This document shows positions 43,457-52,850 of a DNA stretch of 64,000 nt, in pieces. This stretch comes from Chloroflexota bacterium (lineage in GTDB: Bacteria > Chloroflexota > UBA6077 > SHYK01): contig SHYK01000001.1 in assembly GCA_009692845.1 (NCBI GenBank), positions 116,400 through 180,399 on the forward strand, in the 5' to 3' direction. Position numbers and translations under genes: made by a program. Every line of letters begins with the position of its first letter. Position 1 is the stretch's first letter. Under the pieces are notes generated by a model. The model had not been told where the DNA came from, did not search any database, and saw only the letters and a list, made by a program, of their open reading frames with translations.

Positions 43457-44287
43457 CTAGCGGCCGAAGGTTATGGCGATCAGGCCAAGGGCGAGAAAGC
43501 CCATCCCGATAGCCTCGAGGCGGCCCAAACGCTCGCGGAACAGGTGGCGGGAGACTACCAGCGTAAAGAATAGCTCGACCAATCCGAGGGTGCGAACGTG
43601 CGCCACGGGCTCGATCGCCATGGCCGTGAACCACCCGGCCGAAGCGGCTGCGCCCATAAAGCCGGCCACCAGCGATGCGCGCCAGGCGCGAAAAGCTTCG
43701 AGAACGACGGACGGGTGGCGGAGCAACAGCCAGCCACCCAGCAAGACGACCTGGATCGCCTGAGCCCACACCAGGGTAAAGGCGGCAGCAAGCGCAAAGG
43801 GGGCCGAGGGTAGCGCGAGGGCAGCACCTCGGTACCCCACCGCCGCCAGCGCGAAGCAGGAGCCAGAAGCAAATCCAAGGGCGGCCGAGCGGCTCGTCCA
43901 GCCTGCTAGAAAGCTCTTCAACGGCTGGGCTCGGTCCACCGGCGACAGGAGCAGGACTCCCAGGGTTGCCAGGCCGATCGCAGAAGCGGCAATCAACGTC
44001 ACGGCGTCGCCGAGAAAGGCGGTTCCAAAGACGGCCACCTGGATGAGCTCCGTCTTGGAGTAGGCGACTCCGAGGGCGAAGTTGCGCTCGGTCATGACCC
44101 GGAGTAGGAGCGCAGTCGCCAGGATCTGACACACGGCGCCTTCAAGAACCCAGATGAGGAAAGCTGTGTCAACGGGCGGAGGGACCGTTTGGGACAGCAA
44201 CGCTACCGAGCCCAGGTAGAGCGCCGCGAAAGGCAGGCCGTAGAGGAATCGGACCAGGGTGGCGCCGAGAGTGCCCAACTGGGCCAC
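43457..44287 (-). CDS. EamA/DMT-family transporter with an unclear start
   Basis: A membrane protein of about nine hydrophobic segments, including LYLGSVALLSQTV, GAVCQILATALLLRVM, VAVFGTAFLGDAVTLIAASA and ELFFTLVVSRHLFRERLGRL. The last is the conserved EamA region (alternative energy such as a proton gradient drives metabolite export). The first canonical start is GTG 44287, but in-frame coding continues upstream as ELPWLWIPLTIWAALAQTVR, clearly the missing first TM helix, back to the stop codon of the Crp-like gene. No ATG, GTG or TTG is found in that stretch. Confidence 0.8.
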   Translation of the reverse strand: MAQLGTLGATLVRFLYGLPFAALYLGSVALLSQTVPPPVDTAFLIWVLEGAVCQILATALLLRVMTERNFALGVAYSKTELIQVAVFGTAFLGDAVTLIAASAIGLATLGVLLLSPVDRAQPLKSFLAGWTSRSAALGFASGSCFALAAVGYRGAALALPSAPFALAAAFTLVWAQAIQVVLLGGWLLLRHPSVVLEAFRAWRASLVAGFMGAAASAGWFTAMAIEPVAHVRTLGLVELFFTLVVSRHLFRERLGRLEAIGMGFLALGLIAITFGR

Positions 44288-44392
44288 CAGGTGCCGCTGG
44301 GCGGCGTTGCGGACCGTCTGGGCCAGAGCGGCCCATATAGTCAGGGGGATCCACAGCCAGGGCAGTTCAGTTGGCGTGAGATTGATGGCCGG

Positions 44393-44962
44393 CTAGTTGA
44401 TCCGCCGAGCGAGGCGCTCTCGGTCGGTGATGACCAGGCGCCGCCCCTCCGATCTAAGGAACCCCTGGACTCGGAAAGCCTGCAAGTGTTTATTCACGCT
44501 TTCTCGGGTTGCTCCGATCATGGCCGCCAACTCGCGTTGAGTGACCTGGAGTCCGAGGGTGGTTCCCCAGGGCGTCGTTTTGCCATAACGGTCGGACAGC
44601 TCCAGGAGTTTCTTGGCCAGACGGCCAGGCACGTCAAGAAAGGCTGCATCCGCGATGAATTCGTCGCTCTGGCGTAAACGACGGCTGAGCGCCTGAAGCA
44701 TCTCGATGGCGACATCCGGACTTGCCCTCAGAAATTCATAGAAGCCTTCCCGGCGGAGCACAATAGTATCGGTCGGAAGGGAAGCCAGGATGGTGGCTGA
44801 ACGCGGTTCTCCGTCGATCATCGAGAGCTCACCGAAGAAATCGCCGTCATCCATCGTGGCTAGGAGCGCTTCGTTTCCGTCACCGGACGGGAGAATGACC
44901 TTCACCTGCCCCTTCACGATGATATATAGGGCATCCCCCGGGTCGCCCTTCTCGAACACCAC
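44393..44962 (-). CDS. Crp/Fnr-family transcriptional regulator, 5' end frameshifted
   Basis: A cyclic-nucleotide-binding domain (VVFEKGDPGDALYIIVKGQV, FFGELSMIDGEPRSATILA) is followed by the dimer helix and a Crp-type winged helix (LQVTQRELAAMIGATRESVN, KHLQAFRVQGFLR). The GTG start at 44962 cuts into the first beta strand. The coding frame continues upstream as AVAQKQHFQAGQ. A good N-terminus, MKTLAQRFIAGLP, starts at ATG 45051 but in another frame. The two frames meet at a five-G run (plus-strand 44999-45003), where one extra base would join them. It overlaps the presumed first codons of the EamA gene. Confidence 0.78.
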   Translation of the reverse strand: MVFEKGDPGDALYIIVKGQVKVILPSGDGNEALLATMDDGDFFGELSMIDGEPRSATILASLPTDTIVLRREGFYEFLRASPDVAIEMLQALSRRLRQSDEFIADAAFLDVPGRLAKKLLELSDRYGKTTPWGTTLGLQVTQRELAAMIGATRESVNKHLQAFRVQGFLRSEGRRLVITDRERLARRIN

Positions 44963-45187
44963 TTGGCCGGCCTGGAAATGCTGCTTCTGAGCGACGGCGG
45001 GGGAGGGACCCTGGGGAGCCCGGCGATGAAACGTTGGGCGAGAGTCTTCATCGTATCCGTTACGCTATTGCTGATCATCTTGCTCTCAGCACTTCTGTAA
45101 GGCGCAGATCCATCACCTGGAACCCCCCACCTCTCGGAACCCGCTTGATGTTAGCATCCCGGCGGATTTCGCACGCAGCGTTGGACG

Positions 45188-46282
45188 CTAACGCTGGGCT
45201 GCTCGCAGTGCCTTTACCGTGGCTATGAGGGTGTCCGCCATTTCGCGGGTGCTGATCGCCGCGCCACCGGACGCGATGTCCGCTGTGCGCGCACCCTCAG
45301 CGATGACCTCATCGACTGCTTGCTCGATGAGGCGGGCCTCAGCGGGGAGGCCCAGCGAGTGGCGGAGGAGCATCGCAGAGCTCAAGATCGCCGCGAGCGG
45401 GTTCGCAATGCCCTTGCCGGCGATGTCCGGGGCGGACCCGTGGATCGGCTCGTACATGCCGAGGGTGCTCGATCCCAGACTGGCGGAGGGCAGCATGCCC
45501 ATCGAGCCGCTGATCACGGCCGCCTCGTCGGTCAGGATGTCCCCGAAGGTGTTCTCGGTGACGATCACGTCGAAGGTTTCTGGCCTGACCACCAGGGCCA
45601 TGGCACAGCTATCCACCAGCATGTGGTCCATCTGGACGTCCGGATTCTCCTTGCTGAGCCGCATGGCCACCTCGCGCCAGAGGCGGCCCGTGGCCATGAC
45701 GTTGGCTTTGTCCACTGAGGTGACTTTGGATCGTCGCGACCGCGCCAGCCCGATTGCGACCTTGATCACCCGCTCAATCTCGCTTTCGGAGTAGGCGCAA
45801 GTATCGACCGCTCTCCGCTCCCCACGCGACTCCCAGATGCGCTTCGGCTTAGCAAAGTAGAGGCCGCCGGTTAGCTCCCGGACGACGATGAAGTCGACGG
45901 AAGCGAGGGCAGGCGATTTGAGCGGTGAGGCGCCCAGCAGCGGCTCGTAAACTCGAACTGGGCGGATATTCGCGAAGACTCCGAGGCCCTTGCGCACGGC
46001 CAGGAGGCCATCCTCGGGGCGCGTCGGCGCTCGTGGGTCGTCCCATTTCGGCCCCCCCACAGCGCCAAAGAGCAGCGCCGATGCCCGACGGACCCGCCGC
46101 AGGCTCTCGGGGAGGAGTGCAACTCCGTGCTGGTCGATGCAGGTTCCGCCCACGGGCTCTTCGAAGAATTCGAACCGATGCCCAAAGAGATCGCCCACGG
46201 TCCGGAGCACCCGGACCGCTTCCGTGGTGACTTCTGGGCCGATGCCGTCTCCAGGCATGACCGCGATTCTTGCTTTTGCCAT
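45188..46282 (-). CDS. leuB: 3-isopropylmalate dehydrogenase
   Basis: A 364-residue enzyme that oxidatively decarboxylates 3-isopropylmalate to 2-oxoisocaproate with NAD, the third stage of leucine synthesis. The N-terminus AKARIAVMPGDGIGPEVTTE, the substrate loop (YEPLLGASPLKSPAL is variable), the VVRELTGGLYFAKPKRI motif, DKANVMATGRLWREVA and the metal-binding segment TENTFGDILTDEAAVISGSM followed by EPIHGSAPDIAGKGIANPLA are all present. It is the last gene of the ilvBN-leuACDB series, 90 bases after leuD. Confidence 0.95.
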   Translation of the reverse strand: MAKARIAVMPGDGIGPEVTTEAVRVLRTVGDLFGHRFEFFEEPVGGTCIDQHGVALLPESLRRVRRASALLFGAVGGPKWDDPRAPTRPEDGLLAVRKGLGVFANIRPVRVYEPLLGASPLKSPALASVDFIVVRELTGGLYFAKPKRIWESRGERRAVDTCAYSESEIERVIKVAIGLARSRRSKVTSVDKANVMATGRLWREVAMRLSKENPDVQMDHMLVDSCAMALVVRPETFDVIVTENTFGDILTDEAAVISGSMGMLPSASLGSSTLGMYEPIHGSAPDIAGKGIANPLAAILSSAMLLRHSLGLPAEARLIEQAVDEVIAEGARTADIASGGAAISTREMADTLIATVKALRAAQR

Positions 46283-46372
46283 GTTCCCCTAACCTAAGCC
46301 GAGCCCGGCGAGCCGAATGCTCGGTCGTAACATTGTGAAAACGAGACTTGCACTACGCCGTCTGCTAGGGCC

Positions 46373-46987
46373 CTAGAAGCCGTTCAGGTAGGGAAGTCGC
46401 GCGGCGACTTGCCGAACCTTGGGCATGTTCGCCGCCAGGGTCGATGTGGAGTCCCAATAGCCTTCAGCCAGGGACTTTCTGGCCATTTCAGAGACCTCTA
46501 CCGGAATTACTCCGCCATCGAAAACCAGGCACTTCTCGGAGAGGTCCAGGCTCAGCTTGAGCTCGGGCTTCGCTTCCACGGCGGCCATCAAGCGCTCCAT
46601 GTCGTCATGGGAAACCGTCACCGTAGGCAGTCCGATGGCCAGCGAGTTGCCGGTAAAGATCGCGGCGAAAGACTCACCCACGATTGCGTGGATGCCGAAC
46701 CGGTACAGCGCCTGAGGGGCATGCTCTCGGGAAGAGCCGCTGCCGAAGTTTGCATTCGCCAACAGGATCGACGCTCCCTGGTATTTCGGATCGTTGAACG
46801 GGTGTGGCCTGGGATTGCCGTTGGCGTCAAATCGCTCGTCAAAGAACGGATACTCGCCCATGCGGTCGAAAGTGACCTCTTTTAGATAGCGGGCGGGCAC
46901 GATGCGGTCCGTATCGATGTCATTACCGCGGATGGGAAGCGCAGTGCCGCTGATCTCCGTGATGCGGCTTCCTAGCCCGTCAGGCAT
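46373..46987 (-). CDS. leuD: 3-isopropylmalate dehydratase small subunit
   Basis: A 204-residue swivel-domain subunit that pairs with LeuC to isomerise 2- to 3-isopropylmalate. The motifs GNDIDTDRIVPARYLK, NFGSGSSREHAPQALYRFGI and VGESFAAIFTGNSLAIGLPT are all in place. The start ATG 46987 overlaps the leuC stop in TAATG, giving translational coupling; longer versions of the frame lie within leuC. Length is normal for the family. Confidence 0.95.
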   Translation of the reverse strand: MPDGLGSRITEISGTALPIRGNDIDTDRIVPARYLKEVTFDRMGEYPFFDERFDANGNPRPHPFNDPKYQGASILLANANFGSGSSREHAPQALYRFGIHAIVGESFAAIFTGNSLAIGLPTVTVSHDDMERLMAAVEAKPELKLSLDLSEKCLVFDGGVIPVEVSEMARKSLAEGYWDSTSTLAANMPKVRQVAARLPYLNGF

Positions 46988-48384
46988 TACAGAAACTCCC
47001 GCACGTCTGAAATCTGGCCGCTGATCGCCGCTGCCGCAACCATGGCTGGGCTCATCAAGATCGTTCTCCCTTCGGGGCTGCCCTGACGGCCGATGAAGTT
47101 CCGGTTGGAAGATGAGGCGCACAGCTCACGCCCGTGCAGTTGATCTGGATTCATGGCCAGGCACATCGAGCATCCGGCGGCGCGCCATTCGAAGCCGGCG
47201 TCCCGAAAGATCTGATCGAGGCCCTCTTTCTCCGCTTCCGCTTTCACGCCGTAGGAGCCGGGCACGACAATGGCGCGTACTCGGGGATTGACGTGTTTCC
47301 CTTTGGCGACCTGGGCGGCGGCTCGGAGGTCCGATAGCCGCGAGTTGGTGCAGGAGCCGACGAAGGCGACGTCAATCGGGATGCCGCGAACCGGGGTCCC
47401 CGGGGTGAAGCCCATGTGCTGGTAGGCGCGCTGAGCTCCGGCCGGGTCGGGTAGCTCTTCGGGCAGCGGTAGCCGCTCGGAGATGCCGGTGGCCTGGCCG
47501 GGATTGATTCCCCAGGTGACGGTCGGCTCGATCGCGGGTCCGTCCATCTCGATTTGGTCGTCATAGGTCGCGTCGGGATCCGAAGCCATCGAAAGCCAGT
47601 AATTGGTGGCCCGCTCGAATTGCTCAGCTGGGGGCGCGAAGGTTCGCCCCCGCAGAAAGTTGAAGGTGGTGGCATCCGGGTTGACATATCCCACCAACGC
47701 GCCGCCTTCAATGCTCATATTGCAGACGGTCATTCGCTCATCCATGGTCATCCGATCGACGACGGTCCCGCCATATTCGTAGGCGTAGCCCTTCCCCCCA
47801 CCGACCCCTAAGCGTCGGATGATGGCCAGAATCACATCTTTCGCGTAGACACCAGGACTAAGCGCCCCGGTTATGTTGATCCGGCGGACTTTGAGCTTCT
47901 CCATGGCCAGGCACTGAGTAGCCAGCACGTCTCGGACCTGAGTAGTCCCAATGCCAAAGGCTAAGGTTCCGAAGGCTCCGTGGGTCGCGGTGTGGCTATC
48001 GCCACAAGCCAGGGTCATACCTGGTTGCGTGATCCCCAGTTGGGGGCCGATGACATGCACGATGCCCTGGCGCTCACTGTCGAGTCCGTAAAACTCGATT
48101 CCGAAATCACGGGTATTGCCTTCGATCGCCTGCATCATCTCTTCCGCCTGCGCATCGAGGAAGGGCCGCGCCCGGGTGTCCGTCGGCACAATATGGTCAG
48201 CGGTGGCGAAGGTTCTTTCGGGGAAGGCGACGCTCAGGCCGGCCTCGCGCAGCATGGCGAATGCCTGGGGGCTGGTCACTTCATGGACGAGGTGGAGCCC
48301 GATGAAGAGTTGTGTCTGCCCGGTTGGCAGAATATCCACGGTGTGGGCGTCCCACACTTTGTCGAATAGGGTCCGTTCGCTCAT
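46987..48384 (-). CDS. leuC: 3-isopropylmalate dehydratase large subunit
   Basis: A 465-residue aconitase-superfamily subunit carrying the 4Fe-4S cluster. [16 protein letters not shown] is the typical start. The cluster cysteines lie in [18 protein letters not shown] and in [17 protein letters not shown]. The segment [20 protein letters not shown] and the final [20 protein letters not shown] are family hallmarks. It lies 128 bases after leuA on the same strand and is coupled with leuD. Confidence 0.96.
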   Translation of the reverse strand: MSERTLFDKVWDAHTVDILPTGQTQLFIGLHLVHEVTSPQAFAMLREAGLSVAFPERTFATADHIVPTDTRARPFLDAQAEEMMQAIEGNTRDFGIEFYGLDSERQGIVHVIGPQLGITQPGMTLACGDSHTATHGAFGTLAFGIGTTQVRDVLATQCLAMEKLKVRRINITGALSPGVYAKDVILAIIRRLGVGGGKGYAYEYGGTVVDRMTMDERMTVCNMSIEGGALVGYVNPDATTFNFLRGRTFAPPAEQFERATNYWLSMASDPDATYDDQIEMDGPAIEPTVTWGINPGQATGISERLPLPEELPDPAGAQRAYQHMGFTPGTPVRGIPIDVAFVGSCTNSRLSDLRAAAQVAKGKHVNPRVRAIVVPGSYGVKAEAEKEGLDQIFRDAGFEWRAAGCSMCLAMNPDQLHGRELCASSSNRNFIGRQGSPEGRTILMSPAMVAAAAISGQISDVREFL

Positions 48385-48512
48385 TGGGGCCGAGCGTTCA
48401 TTCGAAGGTCTCTCCTGCTATGCATTGGGAGTTCGGGATACGCGTCGTCTTCTCACGTCCACCCAGAGCCGGAACGCGCTTCGGGCAAGGCTGGGCCGGG
48501 CGCACGTACCGA

Positions 48513-50069
48513 TCAGATGCCGGCCGGGCCTGCGACGCCGACATCGGCGCGGTCGCCGCTCTCAACTGAGGCAGCGGCGGCTTTGTTGAGGGCGTTGATG
48601 TAGGCCTTGGCCGACGCGACAATGATGTCCGGGTCCGCGCCCCGACCGTGAAAGTTCCGTCCACCGGACTCAATTCGCACCGACACCTCGCCGAGGGCGT
48701 CGATCCCGCCGGTTACGGACCGCACCGAGTACTCAGCCAGCCGGACCGGGAGGCCGATGATCTTGTCGATCGCCTGGTAGCTGGCGTCAACCGGTCCGGC
48801 TCCGGTCGCCACCTCTATTCGCTCCTCACCACTCGGGAGTCTGAGAGAAACGGTGGCGGTCGGAATCGCGGGGAAGCCACTCGACACCTGAAGCCGAGCC
48901 ACCTGGTAGGCCTCGGGAACGGTCGTGATCTCGTCAGCAAGGATGGCTTCGAGATCCTTCGTGGTGATTTCCTTCTTCTTGTCGGCGATTTCCTTGAACC
49001 GAACGAAGGCGCGGTTTACCTCTTCGTCGCTCAGGTTGTACCCCATCTCCTCGAAACGTTGGCGCAGGGCATGGCGACCGGAGAGCTTCCCAAGGACGAG
49101 GGTACTCGAAAGGCCAACGTCCCGGGCGTCCATGATCTCGTAAGTGCTTCGGTCTTTGAGCACGCCGTCCTGGTGGATGCCGGCCTCGTGGGCGAAGGCG
49201 TTCGACCCGACGACTGCTTTATTGGGCTGGACCAGGATTCCAGTGAGGCTGGACACTAGCCGGCTGGTCTTATAAATCTGCTTGGTGTCGATCCCCGTCT
49301 CGACCTGGTAGATCTCCGGTCGGGTGTTGGTGGCCATCACGATCTCTTCGAGCGCGGCGTTCCCGGCCCGCTCTCCGATCCCGTTGATCGTGCATTCAAC
49401 CTGGCGGGCGCCAGCGAGCACCGCGGCCAGCGAGTTGGAGACCGCCATGCCCAGGTCATTGTGGCAGTGGACCGAGATCACCGCCTTGTGAACGTTGGGG
49501 ACGTGTTCGCGGATCGATGAAATGAGACGGCCGAGCTCGATCGGGGTGGTGAATCCCACGGTGTCGGGGATGTTGATCGTCGTGGCACCGGCGTCGATCA
49601 CCCCTTCGAGCACCTGGTAAAGGTAATTCCAGTCTGATCGCGTGGCATCCTCGGGGGAGAACTCCACGTCCGACGTGTAGCGCTTGGCGCGCAGGACCAT
49701 GTCAACGGCTTGCTCGAAGGCCTGCTCGCGGGTCATGTGCAATTTGTGGGTCAGGTGGATGTCCGAAGTAGCGATGAAGGTGTGGATCCGCACGTTTTCG
49801 CCGTCTTTGAGGGCCTCCCAGGCGGCATCGATGTCCTCCGGCCGGCAGCGGGCCAGTCCGGTGATCACGGGGCCCTTCACTTCCATCGCGATCCGGCGCA
49901 CGGCCGCGAAATCGTCGGGAGAGGTGATGGGGAATCCCGCCTCAATAATATCGACGCCCAAATCGGCGAGCTGAAAAGCGATCTCCAGTTTTTCGCTGGA
50001 TGTCAAAGACGCGCCCGGAGATTGCTCACCATCGCGAAGGGTCGTATCGAAAATGTAGAGCTTATCCAT
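48513..50069 (-). CDS. leuA: 2-isopropylmalate synthase
   Basis: A 518-residue enzyme condensing 2-oxoisovalerate with acetyl-CoA, the first committed step to leucine. The N-terminal catalytic TIM barrel opens [20 protein letters not shown] and contains the metal-binding [20 protein letters not shown] and [20 protein letters not shown]. The C-terminal 130 residues (from [20 protein letters not shown]) form the allosteric leucine-binding domain, so feedback inhibition is expected. A hairpin repeat lies in the 100 bases between it and ilvN. Confidence 0.96.
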   Translation of the reverse strand: MDKLYIFDTTLRDGEQSPGASLTSSEKLEIAFQLADLGVDIIEAGFPITSPDDFAAVRRIAMEVKGPVITGLARCRPEDIDAAWEALKDGENVRIHTFIATSDIHLTHKLHMTREQAFEQAVDMVLRAKRYTSDVEFSPEDATRSDWNYLYQVLEGVIDAGATTINIPDTVGFTTPIELGRLISSIREHVPNVHKAVISVHCHNDLGMAVSNSLAAVLAGARQVECTINGIGERAGNAALEEIVMATNTRPEIYQVETGIDTKQIYKTSRLVSSLTGILVQPNKAVVGSNAFAHEAGIHQDGVLKDRSTYEIMDARDVGLSSTLVLGKLSGRHALRQRFEEMGYNLSDEEVNRAFVRFKEIADKKKEITTKDLEAILADEITTVPEAYQVARLQVSSGFPAIPTATVSLRLPSGEERIEVATGAGPVDASYQAIDKIIGLPVRLAEYSVRSVTGGIDALGEVSVRIESGGRNFHGRGADPDIIVASAKAYINALNKAAAASVESGDRADVGVAGPAGI

Positions 50070-50089
50070 AGTTTGTCACCCCTCCCCCC

Positions 50090-50144
50090 AGCCCCCTCCC
50101 CTCGAAGGAAGGGGGCTGTAAGTTTGACTGGGGGCTGCGCCCCC
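50090..50144. repeat. Composite GC-rich hairpin repeat within the ilv-leu operon
   Basis: Module B here is AGCCCCC...GGGGGCT (50090-50117). Module A is GGGGGC-TGC-GCCCCC (50130-50144) with the tail AAACCCCCGAAGG. Module A recurs at 56791 and, inverted, near 56991; a variant is at 18847. Sitting between ilvN and leuA it could attenuate or process the operon mRNA. Confidence 0.6.
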
Positions 50145-50170
50145 AAACCCCCGAAGGACGGCGAACTTGA

Positions 50171-50692
50171 TCAGGCCCAGGCCGGGACTTCCTTCAAGGA
50201 GGCGGCCTCTCTGGTACTGCTTCCCCGCACCATCGCCACTACGCCGGTGCGGACCAGTTCCTTGATTCCGAAGCCGCGCAGGAGTGCGACCATCGAATCG
50301 ATCTTCTCGGGATCGCCGGTCACCTCGATCATGACGGAGGCCAATGCCACGTCTACGATTCGCGCTCGGTAGATGTCCACCAATTGCATGATCTCGGCGC
50401 GGGTGGCGGGTTTGCTGGTGACCTTGACCAGGGCCAGCTCTCGTGCCACCGGCTGCTCATCGGAGAGATCCGAGACCTTCCGCACCTCGACGATCTTGTA
50501 GAGCTGCTTGATCACCTGCTCGACGGCGGTCTTCGATCCGTCGACGACCACGGTGAGGCGCATCAGGTCCTGGACGTCGGTCTGACCAATCGTGAGCGAG
50601 TCAATGACGAAGCCTCGGGCTCGGAACAGGCTGATGACCCGGTTGAAGGCGAAGGGGTTGTTGTCCAGGGTCGCCACCAGGGTGTGCTTCAT
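50171..50692 (-). CDS. ilvN: Acetolactate synthase small (regulatory) subunit
   Basis: A 173-residue subunit that binds and activates the IlvB catalytic subunit and confers valine feedback control. The N-terminal ACT domain begins HTLVATLDNNPFAFNRVISL and continues FRARGFVIDSLTIGQTDVQD and QVIKQLYKIVEVRKVSDLS. The C-terminal domain has RELALVKVTSKPATRAEIMQ and VMIEVTGDPEKIDSMVALLR. It begins five bases after the ilvB stop, so they are translated as a pair. Confidence 0.95.
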   Translation of the reverse strand: MKHTLVATLDNNPFAFNRVISLFRARGFVIDSLTIGQTDVQDLMRLTVVVDGSKTAVEQVIKQLYKIVEVRKVSDLSDEQPVARELALVKVTSKPATRAEIMQLVDIYRARIVDVALASVMIEVTGDPEKIDSMVALLRGFGIKELVRTGVVAMVRGSSTREAASLKEVPAWA

Positions 50693-50697
50693 AGGAG

Positions 50698-52410
50698 CTA
50701 TCTCCGAACCGGCTGGCTAGCGTCATTGGTAGCCTTCGTTTCATAAGGGATCACGTCTGCGAGCGGCGTCCCGGTGAGGACCATTGGGAACACGTTTTCG
50801 GTCGGGTCGATCCGGAAGTCGATCAAGGCCGGCCCCGGTTCAGCTATCGCCCGCTGGATGGCCGCGGATACCTCGTCCGGGCGATCAACCCGCCAGGCGG
50901 GAATGCTGTAGGCATCGGCCAGCTTGACGAAGTCGGGGGGGCCAGAAAGGTCCACTTCCACGTAATTGCGGTTATAGAAGAGCTCCTGCCATTGACGAAC
51001 CATTCCCAGATACTGGTTGTTGAATAGAGCGATCTTGATCGGCAGCTGGTACTTGCTGACCACAGCGAGCTCCTGGCTCGTCATCTGGAATCCACCGTCA
51101 CCGGCGCAGCACCAGATCGGCTCATCAGGGCGAGCAAAGTGGGCGCCGATCGCGGCTGGGAGGGCGAAGCCCATGGTGCCTAGACCACCCGATGAAAAGT
51201 GGGAGTTGGGCACCAGGAACGGGAACTCTTGCGCCATGAACATCTGATGCTGGCCGACATCCGTCACGATCATGGCCCGGCCCTGGGTCGCTTGCCACAG
51301 CTCGTCGATCACGTGACGATGGGAGAGTGAGCCGTCCTCCGGAGCCTTGGGGAGCGGAAACTGCTCCTTCCATTGATCGATCTGGGTGAGCCAGCCGGAA
51401 TGATCGGCGCACTGACCGATCTCTCGAATCAGGGCTTGCAGGGCCGGTTTGCAGTCCGCCACGATGGGTACGTCCGCGGCGACGTTCTTGCCGATGTCGC
51501 CGGGGTCGATGTCGATATGAATGACCTTCGCCCGGCTGGCGAATGCGGAGAATTTTCCGGTGGCGCGATCGTCGAACCGGTTTCCGACCCCGATGATGAG
51601 GTCGGCTTGATCGGAGGCGTAGCAGGCGTAAGCGGTGCCGTGCATCCCGGGCATGCCGAGGAATAGCTGGTGGTCGCCCGGGAACCCACTCAAACCGAGC
51701 AGTGTGTTGATGACCGGTATGTGGTGCTTTTCGGCAAGCTCCCGCAATTCATCCCAGGCTTGCGAGATGATCACCCCGTGGCCGGCGATGATCACCGGTC
51801 GACTCGCCTCCTCAATGAGTCGAGCCGCCTTACGGACCTGCAGCGCGTTGGGCTGGGTAGTCGGGTTGTAGCCCGGCAGGTTGGGCTTGGCTGGATAGGT
51901 GTACTCCGCCTCGAGTTGGAGCACATCCTTCGGGATATCGACCAGGACCGGCCCGGGCCGCCCGGTGCGGGCCAGGTGAAATGCATCCTTGATGGTGGGG
52001 CCAATCTCTTTGGGATGCCGAACCAGGAAATTGTGCTTGGTGACCGGAATGGTGATGCCGGTAATGTCGGCTTCCTGGAAGGCGTCCGAGCCAATCGAGG
52101 ACGACGTGACATTAGCGGTGATCGCCACGAGCGGAGCGCAGTCCATCATGGCATTACAGAGGCCAGTCACCAGGTTGGTCGCCCCTGGCCCGGACGTGGC
52201 CAGGCAGACGCCGACATCACCACTGGCCCGGCCGTAGGCGTCGGCCATGTGAGCCGCGCCCTGCTCGTGGCGGACCAAAATGTGGCGGAATGGAAATTCA
52301 GGCAGGACGTCGTAGAGGGGCATGATCGCCCCCCCGGGGAGCCCGAATACTACCCGGACGCCCTCGGCTGCCAGAGACTCGCAGACCATTCGGGCTCCGT
52401 TGATCTTCAT
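50698..52410 (-). CDS. ilvB: Acetolactate synthase large (catalytic) subunit
   Basis: A 570-residue TPP- and FAD-dependent enzyme that makes acetolactate or acetohydroxybutyrate for valine, leucine and isoleucine. The activating Glu is in LVRHEQGAAHMADAYGRASG. The TPP motif is CAGDGGFQMTSQELAVVSKY followed by ALFNNQYLGMVRQWQELFY. The start ATG 52410 (MKINGARMVCESLAAEGV) has GGGAG upstream; a longer frame would run into the T-box terminator. It is the first gene of the operon, 54 bases past the terminator stem. ilvC and ilvD are not in the window. Confidence 0.95.
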   Translation of the reverse strand: MKINGARMVCESLAAEGVRVVFGLPGGAIMPLYDVLPEFPFRHILVRHEQGAAHMADAYGRASGDVGVCLATSGPGATNLVTGLCNAMMDCAPLVAITANVTSSSIGSDAFQEADITGITIPVTKHNFLVRHPKEIGPTIKDAFHLARTGRPGPVLVDIPKDVLQLEAEYTYPAKPNLPGYNPTTQPNALQVRKAARLIEEASRPVIIAGHGVIISQAWDELRELAEKHHIPVINTLLGLSGFPGDHQLFLGMPGMHGTAYACYASDQADLIIGVGNRFDDRATGKFSAFASRAKVIHIDIDPGDIGKNVAADVPIVADCKPALQALIREIGQCADHSGWLTQIDQWKEQFPLPKAPEDGSLSHRHVIDELWQATQGRAMIVTDVGQHQMFMAQEFPFLVPNSHFSSGGLGTMGFALPAAIGAHFARPDEPIWCCAGDGGFQMTSQELAVVSKYQLPIKIALFNNQYLGMVRQWQELFYNRNYVEVDLSGPPDFVKLADAYSIPAWRVDRPDEVSAAIQRAIAEPGPALIDFRIDPTENVFPMVLTGTPLADVIPYETKATNDASQPVRR

Positions 52411-52463
52411 GATGGCTCCCTTCCCTTGCCCCTTTTCATTTGGATATGCGAATGAATTGGTAA

Positions 52464-52775
52464 TAAAAAAGCCCTCGTCCGCCGGGACGAGAGCTGACTC
52501 CCGTGGTACCACCCCACTTGTCCGCCAGTTTGGCGGACCACTAACGGCAGGATAACGACCGCCACATCGGAGAAGGCTACTTCTGCTTCCCGGTGATTCT
52601 TCAGGCCCTTAAGGAAGCACTATTTCCGAGGGCCGATCCGGTTGGGGAATCAGGTTCGCCTACTCAGCTCCAGGGCGAGTTCAGCGCTTCGGGCCACCGG
52701 CTCGCACCAGACCGCCGGCTCTCTGGGACCCGGGGACGCTTACTGCTCCCCTTCGTCGCCTCTAGCTATAAAGAT
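52464..52775 (-). promoter_or_regulatory. T-box leader riboswitch of the ilvBN-leuACDB operon, probable leucine specifier
   Basis: On the minus strand the T-box core GGGTGGTACCACGG (52514-52501) is followed by the terminator CTCGTCC-CGGC-GGACGAG (52491-52474) and a run of six T (52470-52465). A helix GTCCGCC/GGCGGAC precedes the T-box. About 160 bases upstream the Stem I 3' side has GAA-CTC-GCC, so the specifier codon is probably CUC (Leu), at 52679-52677. Uncharged tRNA-Leu would pair with the T-box bulge (UGGU) and favour the antiterminator, switching the operon on under leucine starvation. The specifier assignment is by eye. Confidence 0.88.
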
Positions 52776-52780
52776 GGGCT

Positions 52781-52810
52781 AGCGTAACACGGCCATTGCC
52801 AGTGTGTCAA
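52781..52810 (-). promoter_or_regulatory. Promoter of the T-box/ilv-leu transcript
   Basis: A perfect -35 TTGACA (52810-52805) is separated by 18 bases from TACGCT (52786-52781), preceded by TG to give an extended -10. Transcription would begin near 52774, at the 5' side of T-box Stem I. Confidence 0.6.
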
Positions 52811-52850
52811 ACAATTGTGCTCGTTCGCTACCTTGGTGACATAACCGGGA

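Noticed and set aside
46988..47122. Upstream extension of leuD into leuC
   Set aside because: The TAATG overlap and the homologous start at 46987 fix the N-terminus.
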